Origin: Mugil cephalus | Taxonomy: Eukaryota; Chordata; Actinopteri; Mugiliformes; Mugilidae | NCBI RefSeq assembly: GCF_022458985.1 | Contig: NC_061781.1 | Span: 16,461,001-16,525,000 of the forward strand | Direction: 5' to 3' | Length of the DNA stretch: 64,000 nt | In this document: one piece after another, positions 1 through 11,759 of the stretch | Numbering within the stretch: the stretch's first letter is position 1 | Layout of the letters: the number at the start of each line of letters is the position of its first letter | Translations under genes and position numbers: made by a program | The notes under the pieces: model-generated | Databases searched by the model: none | Told to the model about the DNA's origin: nothing | What the model saw: only the letters and a program-made list of their open reading frames with translations

Positions 1-760
1 GTGAATACAAGGAAGAGGCGTCACCAAGTCCACGGCCAGCGTGTGTAGGCAGCGACGCACCAATCAGGTGAAAGGAAGTTTCTAGAACAGTCACTCATTC
101 ATTCAACCGCACAAGCTGCGCATCTTAAAAGACTCCTCGCTTTTTTTTTTCTTTTTTTTTTTGTCTTTTTATTTTTCCTCTCTATACTGAACGAGTCGTG
201 CGTGGATATTTAAGGCGTTACATATAATGCTGTTCCCGTGTCCGCTTTAAAATATCTCTGGCATTTCTTCCTGGCTGACGTCAGCGCTAACGCATAGGTC
301 TGATGTCAGCTTCACAATATAATTGGTGATAGGAGGGCTGACATTACCGACCTTCACAGGGTTAACTCGGCGTATACATTTTACATGGTGAATTAAAATT
401 AACACAAAAACAAGTTTACACACAGACTCACCGGCTCCACTGTCAAAACACTGAACATGTACCTTGTGCAGCAAGTGTTAGCTAAAGATGCTAAAGCTCC
501 ACGCCCCATGGGGGAGATATGAATGGAGAAGAAGATGATGAGGAAGGAGAAGAAGAAGATGCGGAGGCTCTCTCCCGGAGATGTGTTACTTCTTCTACCC
601 ACGCAGTTCTCCGCGCTCTTGCTTTGGCTTCAGCAGCTGTGTGCGTCCTCTTTGAGTTTCACAGAAGCTGTATGATGCATCTGACAACAACGCTGCTTAT
701 CCTCCTTAAATTCCACGCCCCACACGTGTAGCACACCCGTGACGCGACTGAAAACGCCCA
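1..760. promoter_or_regulatory. Promoter-like CpG patch with candidate minus-strand first exon
   Basis: There is no established gene here. The stretch is richer in CpG than the DNA after it. It has a CCAAT box near 61-66 and a perfect palindromic CRE (TGACGTCA) at 276-283. On the minus strand an open frame starting at the ATG near 510 runs into a good donor (GTGAGT) near position 434. This would encode about 26 residues beginning MGRGALASLANTCC, reminiscent of a targeting peptide, but the partner exons would lie outside the window. It may be the 5' end of a divergent neighbouring gene, or chance. The + strand frame 519-731 is acidic then hydrophobic and I do not support it as a gene. Confidence 0.25.
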
Positions 761-2189
761 CTAGAAATCGCCTCAGCCAATTACCTCTGTTTATAACGGC
801 CTAAAAGACATAAGACATTCTTCATTTATCGCACGTATGGGAAATTTCCTTGTCACAGCAGCGCAGACAAGAGAAATATAAAGACTTTATGCTGACCAAT
901 AAAGCTGATTCTGATGTATATACAGTGTGGAATGGTAACTAAAATTGCTAAAATTGGTAATTATAATATAATTGCTAAGATTATAAAATTGCAGTGAGGT
1001 GGTAATTTTTTAATTTTTCTTATGTCTGGTCAGTTAAATACATTTTAAGCAACTATATACTGGTATTACAAAATGAAATTACGCTAATCCATTGCATCGT
1101 TAACTGTGACAACTTTACTACACATTAATAAAAGAATTAAGATGCCATTTGTGCAGAGATATTTGCACAAATTAGTAATCATTTAACTTCAACAATATGC
1201 CCAACTTTTTATTATTATTAACCTTCCAACACTAACTTCTTATCAAACCGTCTACACCTAATCTTCGCTTGCCTGCATCCACAAATAAGCTATCATGTGT
1301 CTCATGACAGAAACTACTAGAAACTCACGCTCTGGCTGATTACAGAAGTTCGTACGGTAATCGGATTTAAGGAGACGTCTCTGTAATCTGGAAACATCTA
1401 GAAGGTCTGTTTAATAATTAAAGAGATTGGTTTCATTTTGACTTTCTCAACTACAGTTTCTCTGCAGCCTCGCGAATTTCAGTATCCGTACTCATGCCCA
1501 TTTTTATACAGTTATGCACACTCAGCTTTTGAAGCAACACATGTTTTCATTTTACAAGAGATCTGGCATGGGAGAAGCTATTCATTGGAAAGCATTGGGC
1601 CTGTGATCGAGAGGAAATAGTTGAAATTCTAGAGCAACAGGAGTAAAACTCGCCACTCAAAGCTTACCAGCACCTAATCTGTTGGAGCTATTGTGCCATC
1701 AGTGAATTGCAAAGCGATGCATCCTCTCAAGGTTAAGCAATATGAGGTTTAATCTACTGAGTTAATAAATATAGTGCATTAAATATGGGAGAAAATCTCT
1801 CATTTACATCATACAGCAGCACCTCAAGTGGAGAGTGGGCCCTTAAGTATGAAAACAGCAGATTAAAAATGAACATGAATGTGTCCTGATTTCAATAAAT
1901 GGTGCATTTATTGTATTTTATTTTTATTGTATTGTATATTGTATTGTTGGTGTGGTTCAGTTAGGCTGCATGATTTAATGGCAAAAAAGAAATACCCATT
2001 GCCTCTCCTGTTTGAATAATATAAAGTCAGGTTGTTGTGATCAATCTCATTGTAATAAGCATAATGACATTTAAAGCTTTCTCAGCAGTCAGACAATATG
2101 GTTAAACTGATTGACTTCCAGGAAAAACATCTTACAAAGCAGCCTCGGCTGAGCTCTGCATACTACAAGGAGGGAGTGTGTAAATTTCC
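761..2189. other. Intergenic, no gene seen
   Basis: AT-rich sequence without convincing exons. Around 892-916 is a short stretch resembling the fish retroposon tail that reappears inside morc3-B (the complement of 'atcagaatcagctttattgg'). Nothing else can be supported. Confidence 0.5.
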
Positions 2190-2320
2190 ACTCCATTCGG
2201 AAAATTCCATTTCACGAAAAACTACGTTACCCAGCAAACACCGCGCGGCTGCGTTGCGTGGTCGATGAGCGACGGCCTCTGTCGCTCGGAGGAGAAGAAT
2301 GGCAGAGCAGGAAGTTGAAT
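2190..2320. promoter_or_regulatory. Small CpG-rich promoter-like patch
   Basis: This patch contains actacgttacccagca at 2221-2236, which resembles the ZNF143-associated ACTACAnnTCCCA promoter element, followed by a CpG-dense stretch. No exon with a convincing donor can be attached to it on either strand. It could be an orphan promoter, a decayed gene start or a non-coding transcript start. Confidence 0.25.
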
Positions 2321-4406
2321 TCAGTTTTTTATTTGCCTTTTTTATTTTTAACCGCTGTGAACGCCCACTTCATTTTATTTGTGTGCGACAAATGTGACTG
2401 TGGGCGAGGCTTTAAAATGGAATGCGGTGACCGGTTATTTTACGTGTCTAAAAGTAAAGAAAATAACGAGATTTATTCTACAACAAACATAATGTAACCA
2501 CCCGCTTCTAATATACATTAGTATATTCAAGTAGTGTATAAAATACAAAACACAAGAAGAAATCAAATAACTGAATAAACATGCCAATACTATAATCAAA
2601 TAAAACACCTATTGAGAGTAGATCTATATAATATAATTATATTACATATAATATTACACCCGCTTGCAGTTCATTAGGTGTAGCTACTATTAAAAACAAA
2701 AACAAAAACAAATGCATTCTCATATAGCCCTGCATGAGATGGTAACTTCATAAAGGTTTTTATGTTTTTTTGACTGACATAACTGATAGAGCTGTTGATT
2801 CAGCTGTATTTTCATTTTGGAGGCTGTGGTTCTAGAACTGTTGAGATTTTGAGATAATTAGAGATAATTAATTAACCTAGAGCGTCTTAAACAATGTTGA
2901 TGTTCAAATACTGTTTCCCATCATGCTACGCATATTGGTGGATATGTCTAACACGTTATATTTGGTTCTGCGCTTTATTTTTGGTCTGTATTTGCACTTA
3001 AACTGGCCTGTTTCTATGTATTACGTTGTTTTGGATAGTTTTATGTGAATGTGACTATTTAAAGCATTTTGTCATGGCGTTTGCAGCTTCATTGTTCCAG
3101 TCATAAGGGCCCTGGTGTTGAGCATTAGGCCAAACAGCTGAGGTGGCTTACACTGAGGATTCATAGATTGGTTTAGGCCTGTTGCCTGGCACAGCATTTG
3201 CAAAACATAATTTAGGAAAATGTAGGCTGACCTCATCTATTCGCATTAGCAATTATAAGCAACTCTAAAGTGGAGACTGATGTAAGAAGGGTCATTCTGA
3301 ACTGTCCTCATTTGTTCCCGTCTCAACATGTCCTGTGTTGTTCTTTTTGCAGTTACTGGGTGTTCATTTGCCAGCTTTGCTGTCGTCTCGGTGCCTCATA
3401 CAGTATCTACATTTATTATCTGCATTCCCTTCTCTGACTGACAAATAAGATAGATAATGCATTATTCTGTTTTTGGAAAAAGATTGATTTTGATTTGCAT
3501 TAGTCAGAAGACTACAAGCATGGTGTTTATATAACATCCAGTCTGTTATCATTAGTAAGAGTAGTCTTTGAACCAAGTACTTAATGCACTGCTTCGTGTC
3601 AGCACTTACTAAAACAGAAGACGCGCTTTTCCCTTTCAAGTGGAATGGCCACTCATCATAGCAGGCCTTTAGGCGGTGCTTCCTGGCAATTTGAAATGTA
3701 AGTGAACTTTGTCTTGTGGTTATTTGTCTAGGCTTGGATCTCCAGACATTAGAACTTATGTTGATAAGTCGTACCTTCCACTCTTACACGAGGCAGGTAT
3801 CACAGGTGCGGTGTAGCCAAATTTATTGGCTTATAGAGCCAATTATTTTTAATCCACCGATGACGGATGAGTTCATCCAGACCTTTAAAACCACAGATAA
3901 GAATAACCACCTGATTTTACCTGAGTCTGATTTTATTGGCAAAGTTTGACTTTGTAGCCACGATGGCATGCATTATTCTCTGTACAACAGCCACTTTTAA
4001 ATAAATAAACTAACCCGACTTAGTTGTGTGTTACTCTGATGTATTTCCTGGCTTAGTATAAATGTTTGTTGTTGAGTTGATGCTATTCAAAGTTCTAGGA
4101 CCTCAAACAAAGGCACGGTTTACACTGCAATCGCTGCCTTATATCAGTGAGCTGCAGGCTTAATTCTCAAATAATGGTGACTTCTGCGTGAGAAATGATG
4201 TAGGGACATGTGGAGAATTATGAATTATTATGAATGAATGAATCCCCACAAATCTATTTACAGACAATCCTCAGGGTGAACACAGCAAACCAGCTTCATG
4301 TCATGTGAGATCTAGGTCACCCAACTTTGTCGTCAGTATCAACACTGCATGTGTAAGAGACATAATATTGTGTGTGAAACGTCTCTGGCAGTTGTAGAAG
4401 TATATA
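2321..4406. other. Intergenic, no gene seen
   Basis: AT-rich DNA. The short frames here lack splice context and coding-like composition. No repeat can be named with confidence. Confidence 0.5.
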
Positions 4407-4632
4407 CACCGATCAGCCACAATATTATAACCACAGAGAGGTGAAGTGAATAATACTGACCAAACAATGTTCTACTGGGAAACGTTTGGATCTGCCATTC
4501 GTGTGGATATTACTTAGACATGTACCATCCCCCCTAGACCAGACCAGACACCCCCACCACATAGCAATGACAGTCCTTGAAGGCAGCAGCCCTCCCCAGC
4601 AGGATGCAGCCTGACACAGACATACACATAAA
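4407..4632. mobile_element. Non-autonomous Tc1-like remnant
   Basis: It begins TA-caccgatcagccacaat, the terminal repeat of a common fish Tc1-family element (cac(c/t)gatcaggcataa...). The interior at 4466-4530 matches the antisense of the transposase region, and the segment ends ccagcaggatgcagcctg. Practically the same 210-bp segment is present in reverse complement at 12822-13053 and as a shorter piece at 22336-22445, so this is an internally deleted subfamily. The transposase cannot be read. Confidence 0.65.
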
Positions 4633-7600
4633 AGCCCACCACAGGACACCCCCGGAAGGCTCAAGTCCATGCTCTGATGAGGCAGAACTGTTCTGAGGTA
4701 CAAAGAACCTCACAGAATGAGATCAGAGATGTGGCTGTAAAACAGGGGCTTATAAAATGTCATGGAGAAATGTTAATTAAGTTGAACTCTGGAAGTCAAG
4801 ACTATGCCCTGTGACACCAAGAAAACCTTTAAACTCTAAGATGAATCACCATTACACGCTGCAGAAAGGCTCAGCTGGTACAGGAGGGCCAGTGAAGTGT
4901 ACGTGGAGCACAGAACAAACAGTTAACTGCAAGCTCATCACAGAGGTCGTTTTGTGAGATCTACAAAACAATAATAAACCGCAGTCGGTTTGGAAAGAAA
5001 TGTTGTTGGGAGATAACAATTTGAGCTCAGCTCTTTGGCCACAGTCACTAAAGGTAGGTCAAGGAGAACACCTTGCCAACTGTGAAGCACAAGGCTGGAA
5101 ATACTTTGGATAATAAATTATAATAATAATTTGAAACTGTCATTTCCTCTCCAAGATCAAAGTATGTATTTTGCCCTGAACGGGGACACATTTTGGATCT
5201 AGACTCATTTAAAAGGCCTTCACTGATCCATTTTTAGAGCACAGTGAGCATGCACTTTCCAATGCTGCCTTTTTTCTCACCTGGTCTATATAAAGCCTTG
5301 CTATTATTAGGCATGCTTTCCATTGATAAATACCACAATGTTACATTTGAGTGTATAAAAAGACTCTCTATTATAAACATTAGCTCATGTGCTCTATTAC
5401 TGCATGAACGTGGAAGACCAGACTGAGTCAATCCCAAGTTCCCTTTTTATTAATAAAATGCTCAATTATCCCCCTGCTGTTTTTCAAAGCTCGGTTGGAT
5501 TTCAAGATTTTACAAAAGACCTATAAAGTCTACATGCATTATTTGTTAAATTTAATAGATTTTCTAATAAATAATAATAACAAACTGGGCTGTAAACATC
5601 TCGAGCATAGTCTGTCATCAAACATTAGTCTGTTCACTACTTGTTTAGTCACTTTAAAACAAATTCTAAACTGCAGTAAAAGAATTCAGTCCTGGTGAGA
5701 TATCCAGATTTATGGTGTTCAGATATGTCAGATATTTCTCTACTGCCAGTAATTTAGCTTAATTCAATATAAAGCCACTTTGAATCCAATTATTATTGGC
5801 ATACATTGTTTACTATGATACACACACGTCCTACATGTTCACATACAGTGAACATGCAGGACAGGAAGGTGGGATATGTAGGTAAAAGGTCATAGGAAGT
5901 TAAAAAGTAACCTTTGAGTTCTGTTGTGACTCACAAACTGATGCAAGAAAACAATGATCCTATTCTCAATCTGCCTGTGTGGCACACACACATATGGAAG
6001 TGGTAAATTGCGTAGTCTGCCTCAGGAACCTGATCAAGTTTAATGTCGCTAAAAGGCCTTAATGGCAAAATGATGCCACTGTAATAAGCACATTTAAATA
6101 ATTAATAATGTAAATAAAACATGAAGATACAACATATCAATTAACATTTACAGTTACTAATAATAGACGAACTAAGGACGGGTTGCTCTTTATGTGGAAC
6201 TTACGATTTCTCTCACATTATAACAGCTGCAGATTTTGATAGAACATCTGCGTTGCATTGGTCTGAGATGTGGTACAGGCAGGCTGCAAAAGTTTGCAAT
6301 TACGACGGCTCCATCTACAGACCAACAACAGCATATGCAGGTTCTTAAGGATCAGCAGATGAAATGCCATTACATAACTTAACAAGATAGGACTTACATA
6401 TTACATAATACATGATTTGCGAATCGTTACATTTGTCTAATATGAGGGAAAGGGCTTTGGCATAAGTCAATTAGTATATCACAGGGCTGAAACCCACGAT
6501 ATGTGATGGGAAGAGGAAATCAGAGATGGTAACACAGGCCTTAATGTGTGGCAGCATGGACATACTACTTGAAATGAATATGTATATACAAAAAGCAAGT
6601 ATTAGAAGACAAATCGTCTTATTATCCAAATGATTAGGATTATAGTCCAGCTTGGACATATTCAGTACACTTTAGTTTTACTTATATGGTGCCAACAACA
6701 ACCAAGATGGTCTCAAGATGCTTTGCAAAAGCTTAAAGTTCCCCAGAGGAAACACCAAAGAGGAGGCAGAAATGAAAAAGTCCCTTTAAATAGGAGGAAA
6801 CCTTGACCAGAACTCCACAAATATGGGGCAACCCATCTCTGCTTGAGGTCGCCTGCATAGAGACAGGAAAAATGAGGACAGCAGAGAAAGGAGGAAAGGA
6901 GGGGAAGAATCAGAAGCAAGCGCATTCAAATTAACACATGCATCGGGGTAAAGCATACATGCAGCACATGTACATGATACAGCATGAAAGACTAATCCAG
7001 AACCAGCACTCAAAGAACGCAAGACATATGAATGTATATATCCTGCAACTTCCTATTTACGTGCATCTGTTCCACTGCTTCTGTGACATGTTAAAACATC
7101 TTCTATGTAAAAACATCAGGGACTGGAAACCCTAAGTAGAATCCAAACCTTTTTATAGTTGTCAATTATTTATATTATAAAAATCCTCAACATTTCAGAG
7201 GAACAGACAGCTTTTATATGGCACACCTAGTTTATACTAGTTACTGAAGACATTGCATATATGGTTAGCTAATCATATGCAATGGACTTCAGGTTAAACC
7301 AGCCAGCAGTGTGAAAAATAACCATAAAGTTGCTGATAATTGTTAAATAATGTAGCTATATATTTATTTTATAGTAGCACTGCTATGAGTGGTTCTGCAG
7401 AATAATGGAGGCAGCAAATATATATATTGCTTTCACTACTGATTCCTTTCATCCCAAAAATACAGTGATCCTACCTAAATATGCAATACTGTACTGATGA
7501 ACCTATTTATGAGTTAGCTGTTAAAATGATGGCCTCTACTGGACAATTAACCATTATTATTGTACTGTATAGGCATCGATTGTGTTGTGTGAAACAAAGC

Positions 7601-7769
7601 AAATATAGAAAACTATTTTTTGTCCACCTTAACGAAAAAAATGGTCTGTGTTGAGTTTTAAGTTGTTATCACAGCCTATATGGTCACAATGCAGCGCAGC
7701 TTGCTAACAAATACATGGTCAAATATCTGACAGCGAGGTGAGAGGTTTGTAAACACTGCATATCCTGGA
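4633..7769. other. Intergenic, no gene seen
   Basis: About 3 kb of AT-rich DNA upstream of the dop1b promoter. Open frames are short, without codon bias or splice context. I see no RNA gene and no element I can name. Confidence 0.5.
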
Positions 7770-8246
7770 ATATACCAAAGCCGGAGGCGGTGGGTTTGCG
7801 GCAAATGTCTACATCTTAGCTTCAGCGCTGCAAGAAGACAAACGTGTTTCCTTTGCCTCCGAGCGGGAGTGCAGTGTAACTTTTTTCTGTGCGTATTGAC
7901 ATTTCAATGACAGTTAGAAGACAAACAGTTAAGTTACTGCTTCGCATATTCCCACCTCACCCCTCCTCGCTAGCCGGAAGTGGGCCGTGCGGCCGCGCTC
8001 GGCTCTGGATCAGCTGAGTTTGAGGATCCCGCCCCGTTACGCCTGTCAACTCTCTCTCTCTCTCTCTCTCTGTGAGACACCGGGGATGGTTGACTTCACA
8101 AATACATACCCCACGACAAATAGGTCCTAATTTTCTTTCGGCCGTGTAGGCGTGGGAGATGAACCGGGAGCGCCTGGCTGTCTCCTGTTTTGAGTCCGCG
8201 TTGAAGCGAGTGCTGTCCGGCCCATCCTGTGCGTGTTTCTCGCTTG
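7770..8246 (+). promoter_or_regulatory. dop1b: Likely dop1b promoter and non-coding first exon
   Basis: A CpG-rich block with a NotI-like gcggccgc, a GC box (cccgccccg near 8027) and a (CT)n run at about 8050-8072 precedes an exon-like segment ending at a strong donor (GTGAGT) at 8247. The next acceptor that makes sense is at 11719, just before the dop1b start codon. Joining 8246 to 11720 gives a 5' leader with three possible upstream frames: one starting near 8086, a 34-codon one starting at 8159 and stopping in exon 2, and a 5-codon one just upstream of the true ATG. No TATA box is evident. Exon assignment is by inference from the donor and CpG content. Confidence 0.5.
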
Positions 8247-11200
8247 GTGAGTCATTGATGCACCTGATACTAGCTAGCTCATTCTGTTTTCATGTTGTGC
8301 TGTTTGCTGTGCACACATTTGACCTCTGTAAAATACCGTTTCAGAGTCTTTGACGCTGTGTTATATATATCTATTTTTTTTTTTTTACCCTGCCTGTGAT
8401 CTGAGGTCGCGCACTTACATAACGCGCACATCATTAGGCTCCACTGATGCCACAGCAAAGGCTCTCACAGGCCGAGAGCCGTGGCGGGAGGCTGTCATTT
8501 GGCCGCAGATCGTGCTGCATCCAACACCGTCACATTAAAAGCCTGTGGTGGTGGTGGTGGTGGTGTCAGTCAGTCAGGTGATTCGCTCCACGCACGGGCT
8601 CACTGTGTGCTGTAAGCGCGTGTCCACCCTCAAAGCACACACGCCACTGAACCTGACACGAGTCTGTAAAAGTGCATGTCTTTATCACACTTGCTGTTTT
8701 GCTGGGACATACAGTGAAGGAAGTGTGAACGTGCGTTTTGTTATCCGTCGCCTTCACAATTTGTTTATCAGAGTGTCACTTCTGATTAAGCAGGGGTTTC
8801 AGAATCCTTATTTGGTTACGTAATATCAGCCATACATTTCTGGACATCACTTTTTTTTTTTTTTTTTTTATTCCAACCACTTATAGGAGTGCTGCCAGCA
8901 GCCACAAAAGCACGTGGGGAAAATATAATCCGCGAGTGAAAGGGATTTACAAATGCTGAGGTCACAAGTCCAGCATGTGCCTGGTGTGGGGGGGATGGAA
9001 TAGACAATTCTGGATATGTATTTTAAAAGTAATGATGAAGAAAGTTCTTCTGTAAAATGTGTGTGTGTGTCAGCAAAAGAAACGACAAGTGTCGCAGTCA
9101 CTGTATTAATGAAGTATGGCAGTAGTCACCCTCCCCAAAAAAACACAAACATGAAAGGTTCCTTACGTTGGCAGGAAATGCAGAAAAAGTTAAACTACAT
9201 ACAGCCACAAAAAAAGGAACAGCCACATTGAGCTGTTAGATGAAGAGCTGCTCCAGTTTTTCAGAAAGGTGATCTTTAACAGTCAAATCAGAGCTGCTCA
9301 CAAAATGATGAAAAAGGACAGTTTTGCCTGACATCTTTAGTAAAACAACAGTATGTTTTTTTTGTTTTGCTGCCCTCAGAATTGTGTCGTATATTAAAAA
9401 ATGCAGGGATGTAATGTTTGAGCTTCCAATTCAATATATTCGACCTCCTGTTCCAGTTTACTTTTTACATCTAATATGTTGACAATTCAAATTTGTCTTT
9501 TCACCACGTCTAAAAGCGCACAGTTCGTGAACGCGAAAAGAGGATGTGGCTTCACTGTCTTCCTGAGTTGTAAATGACAGGCCAGTATTATTGGCCAGTA
9601 ATATCTTATCTCTTATATACAGTGCACTGCTATTGATACAACATGCTATTCGGAGTGAGGTGAGATATCACACACAAAAAAACAAACAAGATCTCCGTCC
9701 TGCACAACTGCAGACTTAGAGCACAGTGAGCGCACACTTTACATGCATCATAAGACCATTACGTCATTGTTACCCTTCAACAATTACTCATTCAGTCCTT
9801 TATTGTAAATTTATAAGACATCACATGCTGTTTTTCTAGGATTCAACAACCAGGATGAACACTAGTGAACGACGTATTGGACTGGGTTAGCCTTCTGTCT
9901 CCCTGTGTGATCGTACTGAAGGTCGGCTGTTGGCGGTGTTATATCACGCCACTTAATTCCTCTTTGTGCCTCCTCCTCGTGTGCGCCAGTCAAGTCCTGA
10001 AGCGTTATGTTGTGATACTTCAGAAGCGCCTTGAAGAAATCTCTTGGAATTTGACAGAACGGTTCCCGTTGATGCAAGGATCAACGGATTAGAGAGAGGT
10101 CGTCAGATGAGACTTTGCAACACATGTTTTTTTGCCTTAGCTCGAGAATTCATTACACGATTTCACACAAATGCCTAATAGGAAAAAATAAGGACAATAT
10201 CCAAAATCCAAAATGTCAAATCCTGTGTCCAGTCCTACAAACATGAACTGGACAATATATGTGTCAAGTATTTTACTTATTTTACTTGAAATCTGCACAG
10301 TATTTGTTTTATTAAGAGATGCTCCATGGGTTCTCTATTTCATTACTCTCCATATACTCACGTAATTTGATGGTTCTCACATGTTCTTGGTGCTAGTGTG
10401 ACTGTAAACATGCCTCTTTTTTTTAGAGTTGTCCATCATTTTCTAAATATTTCTTACTTTTTTAGTCTGCAAAATTGATTTTATGCTTTAATCTGCCTGT
10501 TTAAGCTGAACGTAAAGGAGACAGATAAACATAACAGAAGCAGCGAATGAGAAGCTTTTTTTTTTGTTGTGTATTTAGGTTTTGTGCACTGCTCCAAAAT
10601 TTTCCTTCTCTCGACTTGAACATTTACGGTATTCGTCGGGCACTGTTGAGGCAGCACCATCCCGAACACGTGTTGCTGGCCTTATTCTCAGCGGTAAAAC
10701 CCTCTTAGCTCAGCTGCAGGGAGTCCAGATGTCTGTGCTCCTCTAATCCCAACTTCATACTCCCCCACCCATCTCTTTGTTTAGTTATATTCAAATACGT
10801 AATACTATATGCACACAGACGACTGTTTGGGTGCTTACAAATAAGAAAGCTATACTTCTTCACTCACACATTTAGCACTTGATTTTATTTCTAATTTTGT
10901 TGCTGAAAATAAGCCTTTATTTCTACTTAAAGTTTTCCTCAGGACGATTTAAATGCGCATTGTGAGATTGACAGATTCTCAGGGGATAGATTTAATGTGA
11001 CAGTGAGGGTTTGTGGTGATGAACCAGAGCAATTACTGTAATGTGACTTATAACTGCAGTGTCTCGATTTGCCGTCTCTCGGCTCATGGGTTTTGGTCGT
11101 CCAGTCTGCAAATAGTCTCAGCGCTCTGTTTCACCTTATTTTGAGGCCAAACTGGAGACTCAGTATCTGTTTATCAAAGAGACAGAAATTTCCCTCACAA

Positions 11201-11719
11201 GTAGATGGATACCAAAACCGTACTGGAAGCTCATGAAATGCCAATATTGCTTGTGTCTGCTGTTTGCTGTGAAAACACTAGAAGGTGGTTCTGTGTTGTC
11301 CCATTTTGCCCCGAGGAGGTTAAAAACAAATCAATCAACGCTGTTTTACATTTCGGTCAATACGAGAGCAGAGGCAGCATGGTTCCCTCTCTGTGTTTGT
11401 GCTCAGTCCTCGACTTGTTTTTCTCAGGCGGCGTACGCAGGGCCACAGAGTTTGTGTTAGAACGACTCCTCAGAAAGAGAGACAGGTCCATCGGCCAAAC
11501 ACTTACCGGCCATGAATGAGCGTACTTGTCCGCATTGCCTCAGACCTTGTGTATGCCAGTGAACCGAGCTAATTGGCTAATTCTGTTTGCGATAAACAAG
11601 GCTCAGAGGCGGAGGAGCACGCAGCAGGTTTCAGGCAGGCCCGACTGCTGATTTGCTTTCTGTTTTTTTTCACAAAATATGCAATTTCTAATTATTATTT
11701 TTTTCTTTTCTTTTCCCAG
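8247..11719 (+). other. dop1b intron 1 (presumed)
   Basis: Contains a (tgg)n run near 8548-8565, a poly-T tract at about 8851-8869 and otherwise unremarkable AT-rich DNA. No internal gene can be supported. The acceptor at the 3' end is a pyrimidine-rich tract ending ttttcccag at 11719. Confidence 0.5.
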
Positions 11720-11759
11720 TCGCGTCGTGCTAAACATGCTGGGATCAGACTAACGTATC

